DNA of 64,000 bases from contig CM035412.1 of NCBI GenBank assembly GCA_020310875.1, positions 137,874,761 to 137,938,760 on the forward strand, in the 5' to 3' direction. The stretch is from Ceratopteris richardii. Its lineage: Eukaryota > Streptophyta > Polypodiopsida > Polypodiales > Pteridaceae. The notes below the pieces were generated by a model. The model did no database searches. It had not been told where the DNA came from and saw only the letters and a list, made by a program, of their open reading frames with translations. The position numbers and the translations under genes are program-made. Below, one piece after another: positions 11,357 to 22,344 of the stretch (positions are counted from its first letter, which is position 1; every line of letters begins with the position of its first letter).

Positions 11357-11985
11357 TATGCATAACCCTTTGCAACAAGCCTAGCCTTATACTTGTCAAC
11401 TGTACCATCAGGTTTACGCTTCAGCTTGTATACCCACTTAGTGCCAATGGCCTTCTTGCCAGGAGGCAAGTCACATAAAGACCATGTATCATTCTTCATT
11501 ATAGCATCATATTCAGATTGCATAGCAGCCATCCAATTTTCTGAATTCTGTGCTTCATCAAAAGAAACAGGCTCATTCTCATCACAGAGACTAGATGCAA
11601 CCATAGCATAGCAATCTGATGCAAAGGAGGCACTATGAGAGCCTGAACGAGTACGATATGACAAAGGTGCATCTAATTTGATGTCACGCAAAGTCTGCAC
11701 CAGCCATTTTGGCATAGTTTTTGCCTGCTCAATATCAGCTCTCTCATCAGCAAGTGCATCATGTAAATCTGCATCAGAAATGGAATGATCTGCATCATCA
11801 TATGAAACCTGCAAAGGCTGAGAAGTTGCCTCATTAGGACCAGCACTAGACTGTCCACCTGTAAAAAGAGGCATCAAAGTATCATACATGTCTTTGGAGC
11901 TAACAGATGTCTCCTTAGTACATGAAAGCAATGGCTGAATAACATCTTCCACAAATACAACATCACGGCTAACCAGAATGCGTTG
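11357..11985 (-). pseudogene. C2 integrase-RT linker and RT N-terminus
   Basis: An open stretch of 198 codons from 11952. It holds the integrase C-terminal tail (CTKETSVSSKDMYDTL), an acidic linker rich in Asp and Glu, and the start of RT (QSEYDAIMKNDTWSLCDLPP, then GTKWVYKLKRKPDG). The full linker here shows what C1 has lost near 2530. A TAG near 11987, a Gln codon in relatives, separates it from the integrase frame. Confidence 0.85.
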
Positions 11986-13300
11986 AGTCTATGGATGATA
12001 CAGACGATAGCCTTTACTTTCAGAACTGTATCCAACAAAAATACATTTAACTGCTTTATCATCCAATTTTCTGCGATGTTGTTCAGGCACTAATGCATAT
12101 GCCAAACAACCAAAAACATGCAGATGAGCAACAGATGGCTTGCGGTCATGCCAAGCCTCATATGGAGTGATAGACTGTAGTGCTTTAGTGGGACACCTGT
12201 TCAGTACATATGCTGCACACATGATAGCCTCAAGCTAGAAACTATGAGGTAAAGCCTAACTCTTGACCACACACCTCGCCATCTCCATGAGAGACCTGTT
12301 CTTCCGTTCAGCAACTCCATTCTGTTGAGGTGTATACGGCACTGTACACTGGTGTTTTATCCCACGTTCAGCCAGAAATGCATTAAAATCTGAAGACATA
12401 TATTCCCCCCCCTCGATCAGAATGGAGGGTGCCCATTTTACATGCTGACAGATTTTCAGCCAAAACCAAAAACTGTTTGAAGCACATGAACACTTCGGAC
12501 TTTGCTTTGAGTGGATATACCCATGCATGCCTGGAAAAATCATCAATGAAAGTCACGAAGTAAAGGTAATTTCCAAAAGAGGGTGTCTGCATAGGACCAC
12601 AGACATCACTATGTACAAGCTGCAATTTCTGCGTAGCCCGAACTGAACCATCTTTTGGAAAGGAAGAACGCTGCATTTTGCCCAAAATACAGCCTTCACA
12701 AACATGTTTTCCTGGTGTCTCAAGTTTGGGCAAAGAGGACACCATTTCAGATTTCTGCAGGCGTAACAAACTAGCAAAATTCAGATGACCAAAGCGTGCA
12801 TGCCAAAGCTTTGCATCTAACATAGCCTGAGAATCATGAACTGCACATGCCGAATCATTCACAGATCTTTCATAGTCTATGAGCTTATACATCCCACGAC
12901 ATAAAATGCCAGAAGCAATAATCACATCACCATTTGAGAGATCATGGACTGTACACCTGTCATCAACAAATTTCACAACCAAGCCAATCTTGGCTAATGT
13001 AGAAACTGATAACAGATTCTTTTTGATCCCTGGCACAAATAAAGCATCTAACAAAGTGAAAGAACTACCATCAGCAGTAGTCAAAATGATCTTACCAACT
13101 CCCATAACAGGATAAGAGGAGTTGTTGGCGCATGTAACAGTATTCCTTGTAGGGGCAGGCTCGAGTGAAGAGAAGAAACTACGCTGCGAGGTAATATGTT
13201 TGGTTGCCCCACTGTCAAAGTACCAAACATCTGAGTCTACTGCAGACATGCATTGATCATGAGAAGATGGGTCAAAACTGCAGACAGTAGTAAACGCTCA
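11986..13300 (-). pseudogene. C2 protease and integrase
   Basis: The 13249-12383 frame (288 codons) begins in the protease with VWYFDSGATKHITSQ, so DSGA is intact, and passes into the HHCC finger (LWHARFGHLNF; HVCEGCILGK) and the integrase core ([25 protein letters not shown]). At DRGGG an eighth G in a homopolymer (12405-12412) shifts the frame where C1 has seven. The rest of the core continues in another frame: [17 protein letters not shown], then [21 protein letters not shown] at 12237..12235 is shared with C1 and with the left-arm copy A'. A stop near 13298 lies just upstream of the protease. Confidence 0.9.
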
Positions 13301-13914
13301 TTCTTCTTCCTGCACAAGATTTGCAGACTCTGTTTTTGGTGTAGAGGCCTCTGCAACAACCATTCAAGCCTCTTTCTTCTTTGCCTCTTTAGCAGCCAGT
13401 TTTGGACAGTTCTTTATGATATGATCATTGCCTTTGCAGTACTTACAAAACAATTTCTGCTTTTCTGATTTTTTCTCATCTTTGTCTTGGTTCTTTGAAT
13501 GTGCAGCATTTGCAGATTTCTGCTTACTAGTAGAAGAGCTCCATTTTCCTTTGCCCTTCTGACTAGCCAGGAAAGCTTGATCTGCAACTCGCATAATGGA
13601 CCTGTTCTGTCTGGACTGATCTTCCTGCAACAGAACAGAGACTAACTCCTCAAATGATAAGGCATTCGGATTGCCTTTCATCATCAACCGAAGAGTAGAA
13701 GCAAAACTCTGATATGAGTCAGGAAGCACATTCAGAACGGTCTGCACAAGTGAGCTATCTGGTATAACCTCATCAGCAGAAATCAACTGTTCCTTCAAAT
13801 CTTTGATCTTTGTTAGGAAACTGTCCATAGAATCGCCTTCATTCATGTGCTCATTCTCCAACTGTTTTCGAAGATAAGCAACACGAGCCTCATTCCTAGC
13901 TTGGTACAATGTGG
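13301..13914 (-). pseudogene. C2 gag, N-terminally truncated
   Basis: Gag from TLYQARNEARVAYLRKQ to an intact zinc knuckle, CKYCKGNDHIIKNC at 13447..13406. The open frame seems to start with Met at 13942, but residues before TLYQ come from the inverted RT fragment and are not gag. About 130 N-terminal residues are missing. The serine- and lysine-rich stretch before the knuckle is like that in C1. Confidence 0.88.
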
Positions 13915-14056
13915 ACTGAACCTGTTTTGTTTGATGAAGCACAAAATTCTAAACATTTGATGGCTGCAATGCAATCTGAATATGATGCTATCATGAAAAA
14001 TGGTACCTGGTCTTTATGTGACTTGCCTCCTAACAAGAAGTCCATTAGCACTAAGT
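13915..14056 (+). mobile_element. Inverted copia RT fragment fused to C2
   Basis: 142 bp on the plus strand encoding the RT start: EPVLFDEAQNSKHLMAAMQ, then DAIMKNGTWSLCDLPP. It corresponds to about 11430-11575 of C2 on the opposite strand. Homology stops in GTKW. Its junction with gag at 13914/13915 is direct, with no LTR or other sequence between, so it marks a rearrangement rather than a normal element end. Confidence 0.85.
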
Positions 14057-14639
14057 CCTAGTTCTCCATATTGAATTGTATAATTGTACTGATTCTCTGC
14101 ATGTAAGATAGCTTGTTAATTCTAATTATATCTCACCAAAGTGAAAAGAAAATCTAGGTAGTGAGTTAGGCGAATTCTTCATTAGACTACACCTATGTCA
14201 CAGTTTGTGTTCTTGGGTTTATCTTTGTTTAGGGTCTCCATTAAACCTCCAAATTTGCAAAGGTCATATCTCCTTGTATATTTACCCAATTTGAGTGTTC
14301 CATAACGCATTTGAAAGCTCTTAGTGGTCTAGTATATGTTCTAAAATAGTTCTTAAAAATTTTAAGTGAATAAAGAGAATCAAGCTCTACAAGCATGACT
14401 AATTTTTTTCGCATAAGTTTGTGAGAAGGTCAACTAGTTCCTATGGGCTTGCACCTACTTCAAGCTATAATTTGGAGGTCAATAAACTCCAAAATAAGTT
14501 GACTATAAGTTTACAAACACTGGGAGATACAAGAAGGTCTTTGGTAATCTTTTTTACTTATGGATCATTATAAAGGATATCAGTTTTTCAATCAGAATTT
14601 GGATTAGGTTTGCAAATAGGCCTCATGAAGGACATTCAA
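14057..14639. other. Unassigned sequence between copia pieces
   Basis: No clear domain. The stretch near 14210-14330 has the look of transposon leader or LTR sequence ('ttgcaaaggtcatatctcc') but cannot be placed. It probably holds decayed internal sequence of the copia whose 3' end follows. Confidence 0.4.
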
Positions 14640-14816
14640 GACTTGGAAATCAAGTACACGTGAGAGGGATGGTGGATATAGTCTACTATCCAACCAAGAA
14701 TATTGCAGTAGGTACCTTCACAAAAGTTCTTACTTAGGATCTACTTCATATATATATTCAAAGACCTGCTGTTGGGCCAAGGAGGTAGTTCACCTTTGGG
14801 CGGACATTGAGGGGGG
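14640..14816 (+). pseudogene. RNase H tail of a second copia family, with polypurine tract
   Basis: The reading HVRGMVDIVYYPTKNIAVG, followed by TFTKVLT, corresponds to the last part of a copia RNase H (pattern 'vrexve-g-idlvy-pt-----adi-TK-L'). It ends in a stop, and about 70 bp later TTGAGGGGGG, a classic copia polypurine tract, lies at 14807-14816. The sequence is unlike the C1/C2 family, so it is a separate element. Everything upstream is lost. Confidence 0.7.
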
Positions 14817-15288
14817 TGTTAGATATGATCAATGCCTCATCCTTATATAGAACCACCATTGTTCCATGGTGCTTTAGTTTGTAAGGCCCCCATTAAGAGG
14901 AGAAGACATGTGAGAGTTTTAAACATTGGTAGGTTCTTAAGTTTGAGGTTAGATGAGGCCTAGAGCAAACTGTAGATGGATGGTTAGGAAGGCTACTTCT
15001 AAGCCATTGAATTTGGGATTGATCCTATGTGAGGATCAACCTAAATCATAGGGCTAGAAACAAAAATAGCTTTGTTAAATTGGCGAAGGGCCTAATTGAT
15101 GTTGGCCATTGGATCTAGAGTTGATCCACAGTGTGGATTAAACAAAATAAAGGGCCAAAAACAAATGGTTGTTGATTTTACTTTTCTACCATTTAATTTA
15201 CACCATAAATCAATCGCATGGATCAAACCACCATGACCCTAGAACATGGATAGGCTAACCTAGGCTTATAGAACTTATAAGGATGATT
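14817..15288 (+). repeat. Putative 3' LTR of the second copia family
   Basis: It begins TGTTAGATATGATCAATG directly after the polypurine tract, as a copia LTR should. The right end cannot be fixed, and the matching 5' LTR is not in the window. The stretch up to 15288 has no coding potential that I can support. Confidence 0.5.
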
Positions 15289-15385
15289 GTGAACAACACA
15301 AGCAAGAAGAAGAATCTTGGAGCACAACAGACAATACTGAATGTATTACCAAGAGAACATGCAAAGGTAAGTGACCCAACATGGT
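15289..15385 (-). repeat. Fragment of C-family copia LTR
   Basis: On the minus strand this matches the 3' half of the C-family LTR (TACATTCAGTATTGTCTG..., then the TTCTTCTTCTTGC run). It is joined directly to gypsy integrase sequence at 15385/15386 and truncated at both ends. Because G3 is inserted in copia B, it may be what remains of B's own 3' LTR after a deletion. Confidence 0.75.
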
Positions 15386-16240
15386 TATAGGACACTCGAT
15401 AAAGAGTTGCATGTTCCAATGGAGGTCTAGTGCTGCAGATTGGGCATTCTTTGCATAACTTGTGAACATCTGCTTCCATTGTTGGCCAATATACCCTTAA
15501 CCTTTGTAGAGTTTGAAGGGTCCTATGTTTCGAATGGTGTTGCTGTAGTGCACCTACATGTGCTAATTGCAACCATTCGACATGCTCATCTTCGTCTACA
15601 CAGCAAGCTAGTATGCCTTGATTGGTGTCCTTATACATGTTTCCTACCATTATGTGGTACTTCTGAGACCTGACTACTTCATTGTCTCTAGTTCTTAACA
15701 TAGGGTGTTTAGGTCCGAAGGTGAGAATAGGCACTATACTTTTGGCCCACTCAGGCACTACCTCTAGATTGAACAAGTAGGCATCAAGGAGGTCATTTGA
15801 CACTCCTTGAGGAGACTCTCCAAAATTTATTCTAGAAAGGTGGTCTGCCCTCAGGTGAGTCCAACCTTTCCTAACCACAACTTCAAAGTTGTATTCCATT
15901 AGTAAGAGGAACCATCTTACTAATTTTCCAGTATTGGATGGTTTGTTCACTAGATATAGTAATGCTTGATGGTCTATAAAAAAATTAAACTTATTTGCAA
16001 GCAAACAGTGTCTAAATTTTTTTACTGCATATACCATGCCTAATCCTTCTCTTTCGGTCGTGGTATAGTTTCATTCAGTCGCATTCAACTGTCTACTAGC
16101 ATAGGCTATTGGGAGATCCATATTACCTTCACTAGTAGGTTGTGCAAGGACACATCTAATGGCATAATTGGATGCATCCACATGAACATGAAATGGCTTG
16201 TTCCAATCAGGTGTAGTCAAGATTGGTGCAAAACACAATC
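15386..16240 (-). pseudogene. G3 RNase H and integrase zinc finger
   Basis: Minus-strand frame with RNase H segments FHVHVDASNYAIRCVLAQ, PIAYASRQLNATE, and a stop before NYTTTEREGLGMVYAVKKFRH, then FIDHQALLYLVNKP. Further on is the integrase HHCC finger: LAHVGALQQHHSKHRTLQ and VHKLCKECPIC. Shortly after that finger the frame runs into copia LTR sequence, so the last ~45 residues of the open frame are not integrase. The DDE core is absent. Confidence 0.88.
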
Positions 16241-17063
16241 ATCTCTTAAGCTCATTGAAGGAGTTCTCACATTTGTTCATCCACTCAAAGTTAGTCAAGA
16301 GGGAGTATAGAGGCTTTGCAATGATTGCATACATGTGAATGAAGTGTTGATAATATCCACAATGTCCCATGAAGGCTTGTACTTCCTTGACATTCTTTGG
16401 CCTAGATAACTGTGAAATAGCTCGCACTTTCTCTTCGTCTATGGATATGCCATTCTTTGACACTATATGTCCCAAAATCTTGCCTTTTCTGACCATGAAA
16501 ATGCACTTTTCTGGGTTGAAGCAAACTTGATATTCTCTACATTTGTCAAAGATAGCTCTCAGCTCGGGGATATGTGTTTGTCTAATGTTGGAATGAGCAT
16601 AGAGATCATCAACATAGACTTCCAAGTTCTTCCTCAAGAACTCTTTAAAGACATGGCACATCAACCTCTAGAAGGTGGCTGGCACATTGGTAAGCCCAAA
16701 GGGCATTACCCAAAAAGCAAATATATCCCACTCTGTGGCAAAAGTTGTCTTATGCTGATCTTTTGGAGCTATGAACACTTGATTGTAGCCAAAAAATCCA
16801 TCAAGGAAGTTGTATACTTCCTTGCTTGCTACTCTTTCTAGTAGATGCTCAGTGATAGTAAGCGGATAACTATCTCTGATAGTGGATGCATTAACCTTCT
16901 TCAAGTTAATGCGTACACATAACTTGCCATTCTTTTTGGGCACCACTACAATGGGGGACACCCATTTAGTGTGCTCAATCTCATAGATAAATCCTGCTTC
17001 CACCAATCTATCTATCTCTTCCTTGATCTTGGCAGCATAATTTTCATTATATGTGTATGGCTT
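16241..17063 (-). pseudogene. G3 reverse transcriptase
   Basis: Gypsy RT in one frame with one internal TAG near 16667. Visible motifs are AGFIYEIEHTKWVSPIVVVP, KKNGKLCVRINLKKVNAST, FAFWVMPFGLTNVPATF and the active site VYVDDLYAHS, then VSKNGISIDEEKV and QAFMGHCGYYQHF. The TAG corresponds to a Gln codon next to ATF (usual ATFQR). FLDGFFGYNQ stands where a catalytic Asp motif (usually 'lD-fsGY') is expected. Otherwise well preserved. Confidence 0.9.
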
Positions 17064-18053
17064 CTACTTAGAGGGCTTGGCATCTGAGGTCATGGGAATC
17101 ATATGTGAGCACATGTCAGGGTCTACTCTCTTCAAGTCCTTGTAACTCCATGTGAATACATCTCTGTATTCTCTTAGTAAGGCTATCAACTCTTGCTCCT
17201 CCTCTTCAGTTAGGCCGTGTCCTATATACGTGCATCGTTCTTCACCTTCCTCTATGGTCACAATGATTTTCTTAGTCTTCTCTTTGCTATCATAGGTCTC
17301 TCTTGCTTGTGCTTCACGTTTAGGCATCCTTATCATAACTCTCCTATCTTCTACTTCATATTTCTTGAAATTTGTCGGGACCTCAAACAAAGATTCTTCC
17401 TCCTCTAGTGTGGCTTCTCTCTTCTTTCTTTTCTTGTCTTCACTCTTGGTGGTTATCTGGCAGAATCTCACATCCTTCATAATTTCTTCATGTCTTTGAG
17501 GGTGAGCTTCTACTTCATAAAAATATTCCTCATCTGATGCAAAAGGTGGGTCCATAATAATTGACTCTAGATCAGAGTCACTTGCATCCTCGAATGCATT
17601 ATTGCTAGGTTCACATTCTTCAATAACCGAATCACAAATGATTGGCCCTATTGTGAAGATAGAAATGACATAGCCATCCTCATCATAGTGGGGTGTCCAT
17701 TGTTCTTCATTGATGGCTACATCCATTGTTGCTAAAATTTCCAGCCAACCATGAGGTTCAAATTCTTTGTCAGGGAAAACTACAGGTGCATAGGTTGGGT
17801 CTTGTATTGATCTATGAGTTTCTCTCACACCTACCTCTCTAGCCTTCTCTCTTTTCTCTTCTTCTTTGGCCACTTTACACATCCACAAGTGAGTGTCTTC
17901 ATGCATCCATGAGGATGGTGATCCTATGGAGTGCACTGACTCCGTATCATCTGTAGCTCTATGGATGGGATTCCACTGTATAGGGGGTAGATCTCTATGA
18001 GAATAATCCTTGAGATTGACTTTTGTTGTAACACCTAAGTGTTGCAAATACAA
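17064..18053 (-). CDS. G3 protease-RT linker (acidic)
   Basis: An open frame of 329 codons, the longest in G3, linking the protease remnant to RT. It starts inside YLQHLGVTTKVNLKDYSHRD, a segment that normally follows GRPFMRQL, so the Met is not a true start. The middle is rich in Asp and Glu, with clusters such as EEKREKAREVGVRETHRS. The end, GLTEEEEQELIALLREYRD then VFTWSYKDLKRVDPDMCSH, is the standard lead-in to gypsy RT. It has no enzymatic function of its own that I recognise. Confidence 0.8.
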   Translation of the reverse strand: MYLQHLGVTTKVNLKDYSHRDLPPIQWNPIHRATDDTESVHSIGSPSSWMHEDTHLWMCKVAKEEEKREKAREVGVRETHRSIQDPTYAPVVFPDKEFEPHGWLEILATMDVAINEEQWTPHYDEDGYVISIFTIGPIICDSVIEECEPSNNAFEDASDSDLESIIMDPPFASDEEYFYEVEAHPQRHEEIMKDVRFCQITTKSEDKKRKKREATLEEEESLFEVPTNFKKYEVEDRRVMIRMPKREAQARETYDSKEKTKKIIVTIEEGEERCTYIGHGLTEEEEQELIALLREYRDVFTWSYKDLKRVDPDMCSHMIPMTSDAKPSK

Positions 18054-18360
18054 GGAATTGGTTCCTCAATCCTGTATCACTTGCAATTGTCTCATAAACG
18101 GTCTTCCCAAAATCATCTCATAGGCCTGATTTTTGCTAAAGTTACATATGGCAAAAGTGTGTTCGAACGCTACACCACAAGTAGTGAGAGTTATCCCTTC
18201 TAGCAATCTTAAAGGTCTCTCTATTTGATTGGAAGATAAGTGTTTCCTTCTTCTCCTTCGCTCATGTCTCCTATCTTGTCCAAGGGTATTTCTGGCACCG
18301 TTCTATGAGATCCTACCTAGGAACAAGGCTTTGCTACTTTTGGCACTTGATTGGCTACAT
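18054..18360 (-). pseudogene. G3 protease remnant without active site
   Basis: The C-terminal half is clear: RLLEGITLTTCGVAFEHTFA, then EMILGRPFMRQLQVIQD and a TGA where W is expected. Upstream, PLDKIGDMSEGEGNTYLPI matches the stretch that precedes the DTGA motif in G5 (36925-37000). In G3 the part between, including DTGA, is missing at about 18235-18245. The copy therefore cannot encode a working aspartic protease. Confidence 0.75.
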
Positions 18361-21300
18361 GTTTCCACAATTCTGGCTTTACCTTAAGTAGCTCTTCTAA
18401 AGTGAGGTTGCAGTGCACCTTAGTGTTTCACTACCTCCGTGTTCCTAGGTATGAATGATTCTTTGTTTCTTATCATGATCATGGGTGATCTCATACAAGT
18501 GGACTTTTCTTCCCATGGGCCAGTGAAATGGGGTAGTTCATTTAAGGAATTAGACTCAAAATCTAATCTCTCACTAGGTTGGATATCCTCAAGCTCCCCA
18601 TAAATGGAAGGAATGTCTTGTGGGAATTGATCGTGCAAGTCATCCACAAGTTCAATGTGGGGAGGAACTTCACTTTCTTTAGCCCATTTCTCTTCTAGAA
18701 TCTCTCTTAAAAATTATGGGGAATATCGATTCATAGAAGAAAATATGTCTGGTTCTGTGGAATTAGGCACATAAGCTTCCTAGGGAGGAAGGTTTATCCT
18801 TTCACTTGCCTTGTCCTTTCCTTGGGAGATGGCCTCCTTTCCAGATTTTGCAATTAAACTCTCCAATCTTTCTAATAGTCCATCAAAGTGCAATTGAGTT
18901 TGGGTTGAACTAGAATAATTGAAGAGGCGACTAGCCTCAAACATGGTTTGAGCCAACTCTACCATCTTAGTACAAAGCTTTTTTTGTTCAAGCTCGAGGT
19001 CAGCTCTAGGGTAACACTTTTCATGATTGGTCACATTTGGCCCTTCTTGGATTCTGGCCTGATATGCTTTAAGCATCATGTCTAGGTCCTTGGGAGTGGG
19101 ATCTGCTAGGACTGATCCTACTCTGGGTGGTGGGATTGTGTGAGGTGGGTTGGAAGGTGGTGGATTGGAGGGTGATGGGAATGGTGGTGGTGGAGTAGTG
19201 AGAGAGTGAGTTTGAGATGTGAGTTCAATTATCTTGGCTTTTGTTTCTCTCAGGCTTTTCGCAAGTTTGCTCATCTTCTTTGCCCATTGCCTTTTCATTC
19301 TCTCTCGACTATCCCTCCAAGCTCTTGACCTTTTCTTAGCTAGGCTCTCAGTCTCACTAACCTCGGGACTCTTTTCCTAGCCTTAGCCTTGGTTCTCTTG
19401 TAATGCATGAGCTCTAGTGACCACTTGCACTGGGGAAGTGGAAGTCACACTTCTCGTGGAGTAACCACTAACCCAATGAAGTTGGTAGGAGTGATTTTTG
19501 GCATATTGGTGGAGTTTTTAGGACAATCTCATAGCAGGTCTTCCTTCCCACAATTTGGGAAAAAACCTTGAATTGTCACAGATTGGGGTTGTATAGGTGC
19601 AGGCATAGGGAAATCACGAATGAGGTGATCTCCCTGGCATCAAAACATGGTCCTCTAGGAAATGGGGGTCTTATCTACCTAGGTTGAGGCCTAGAGTTAG
19701 GATTTGCGTACATGACATTTGCATACTCTGGCTCCCAACTAGGCTCGCTCGGGTCTTTCGAATAATATGACTCATTATGCTCAGGTGATTGCATGTAGTA
19801 AGCCCGTGGGCTATCAATATGAGTAGAGTCAAAACTATGATCACTTGCGGGTTCACTTAGGGTTGAGCCATGATAGGACACACATTAGCCATATGGTCTC
19901 CTCCACAGGTGTAGCATTGTTTTCCTGGGGAAAATCTAGGTATTTGTTTGCTAGAGACTCCTAACTTCTGAGCTACCTTCTCTGCAAGTTCCTCAATAGA
20001 TGTGGATGGATTTGAATTGAGGATAGTAGAGCTATCTGAATCTTTGTAGATTTTTGAAAGCTCTAATTCCTCCCCTAGATTATCCTCAATGTCTATGCAC
20101 ATTTGTACACACTCTTGAATCTATGGATCTAGGGTCCTTCAAGTACACATATAATCTCAATTTGGTACTCAACAATCCATCTAGAAATAAGGCCACATGT
20201 TTGGTTGGAGTGGGTAACTCTAGAATAAGGCATATCTCTAGATATTGTCTAAATCTCCTTCCTGGGAGCCTCACTGTCTCTTGAGGTGTTTGTTTGAAGC
20301 TGTATATTAGGGAGGATGTGTTATGCCTAATACCACTCTTAGAGAACTCAGTGATGAATGCTTCGAGAAGTTGATCTATATTTTTGAACTTACCTTGGTG
20401 AAGCGGTTGAAACTAAGTCAATGCGATGTTCTTGAGAGTTAGGCCAAAAGCATTATATTGTTCAGCTCTCAAAACTTGCCTAAACTCTGCTACATGGTCA
20501 TACGGGTCTCCTGTGCCATCGAGGCAATTCTTCATGGACTTAACCAGTTGTGTAGGCCTCAAGGTCCTAGTGTGTTCTCTAGGCCTTGGTAGAGGGAATT
20601 CATCTGTATTTCTTGGATTCCTTGGGTCCCTATGTCTCTCATTTTTTGTCCTATCCATCTCTGTTCTCATTCTTTCTCTTCTCAGTGGGTTAGCAAAGCT
20701 CACCTTGTCTATCTCTACTCCTCTCTCTTTGAGTACCATGAGTCTAGGATGTTCCAGCTCCTTGGTGACCATAAGAGACATTGGATCTTGGTTGGGGAAA
20801 GAAAAATTCACCCTTCCAAGTGTAGGCATGCCTACCATGTTTTGAGACCACAAAGATCCTCTCTGAATTATTGTCTAAATAGGTCACTTTGCCTGGGCTA
20901 TCAGGATCTTTAAACTCATAGATTGTGTGCATTCCAACTTCATTAGTCTATTCATACTTATACCTCCAAAAATCCTCATCGATCTCTCGATTTAAGAGCA
21001 CATCTATGCTCTTATTGTCCTGGGGAACCCACTCTAGAGTGATGATTCTAGTCAGGACTGATTTGCCTCGGGGAGTTCTGGGTTCTCTTCCTAAGTTCCC
21101 TTGCTCTATGTCACCTATATCTGTTTCTGGAATCACATTACCAAATTCATATGTTCTATCCGGTTGGTTGGTGACTATGTACATTTTTCCTTCCTTATCT
21201 ATGTATGCACCATTTTTGAATTTGACTACCGGATGTTCTAGTCCAAGGGGTTGATCAGAGTTTTTAATCTCGACAATAGATCTTCTTAGACCATTCTCAT

Positions 21301-21430
21301 AGATGTGAGCACCTAAGTGGTTGGTCCTAATGTATTCAAGTTGAGTTTTGTAAGGTCCTTCTGGCTTTTCTAGGTACGCCACTCATGAGATACCTATGGT
21401 TCTATCCATGTCATAAGACATATCAGAGTC
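18361..21430 (-). pseudogene. G3 gag
   Basis: Gag broken into about eight frames. The N-terminal part (21382-20948) has YIDKEGKMYIVTNQPDRTYE and TPRGKSVLTRI, also present in G5. Next comes LDGTGDPYDHVAEFRQVLRA (20530-20440), the core of the retrotransposon gag domain. A zinc knuckle CYTCGGDHMANVC lies at 19916..19878, with C-X2-C-X3-H-X4-C spacing. A decayed second pair is near 19560-19660. A proline-rich segment (TTPPPPFPSPSNPPPSNPP) near 19150 precedes SVLADPTPKDLDMMLKAYQA, which lines up with SILADPKPDDLDMWLKAYQA in G5. Confidence 0.85.
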
Positions 21431-22289
21431 ACTTGTTTTTGAACTTAGAATGTATGGAAAATCACTCAACTGCTGGGACCAAGACCTAGCAGTAGATTGA
21501 TGCTAGCTTTAGATGATCTTAGGCTTTGTCGATCTCTCCCTAGTTATCATCCTGATCTAAGGTTGATATGCCTGATTGAACAACCCCAATTTTACCCCAA
21601 GTATAGCCTTGTTGCATATCAATTTGTATCGGCCACCTAGTTATTTTTTAGTTGGTTATCATGTTTATGCTCTTGTTTGATAACACATCGTCAGGAATAC
21701 TTGAGTGAATTTTTGCACTTTAAGTTGATCGTACCTCATTAAATTATTTCCTTTAAAGTTATCGATTAGAAAGAGATTATATTTCTGCTTGAACTTGAGT
21801 GTTTAAGTAGTCTTCAACTTGATAGATGCCTATCATCATCCTGACTTACTTCTAACACTACTCGCACTTACCCTAAGCTAGGAATTGACTGAGGGGGTTA
21901 AGAGAACTCCCAACCTCGATCCTCTTGCTTTTCAGACTGCTAAGTGAGCCTAGGACATGCTCGCCCAAGCCTCATGTTCACCTCGCCAAGACTGCTTGAA
22001 GCCCCTTGCTTGTGCAGCAAAGACCTGTGGAGGTCTACGAATTAGTATTGAGCTAGATCAAAGATGAAAAGATAGACAAAACAACCTTTAAACATCCACT
22101 AAAAGGTATAGACCCCCTTTTTTTCACACTTTCCCTAAAAGTCTTCTGACAACCTAATCCCAACTAATGACCAATTTAAAAACATGAAAAAGTTATGATC
22201 AGTCAGGAACCTAGGGGTCAAAACAGGGAAGTCGGGCACTTAAAGGCTAGCCCATAGTGTTTTCTAAGGTTTCCTTATGCTCAATTACC
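21431..22289 (-). other. G3 leader, proximal part
   Basis: Non-coding sequence between gag and the 19-bp array, with no open frame longer than a few dozen codons that fits the element. It lies just outside the left end of the giant inverted repeat and has no partner on the right side of the window. Confidence 0.55.
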
Positions 22290-22344
22290 CCTTAATTTTA
22301 CCAAAATTTTCCAAAAAATATGCTTAAAATTCAAACCCTAAAAA

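Larger units (their letters stand above)
9776..13914 (-). mobile_element. Copia element C2, 5'-truncated
   Basis: Same family as C1, on the minus strand and better preserved. It runs 3' LTR (9776-10000), polypurine tract, RNase H, RT, integrase, protease and most of gag, then stops abruptly at about 13914 inside gag. The 5' LTR, primer site and first ~130 residues of gag are missing, replaced by an inverted RT fragment. Four long open stretches survive (411, 198, 288 and 192 codons). The frame is broken by TAG near 11987, TAG at 12237..12235, a stop near 11359, and an extra G in a G-run near 12411. It is probably the youngest copy of the family here. Confidence 0.93.

Noticed and set aside
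13364-13942. Full C2 gag start at the Met at 13942
   Set aside because: The first residues come from the inverted RT fragment; true gag similarity begins at about 13914.
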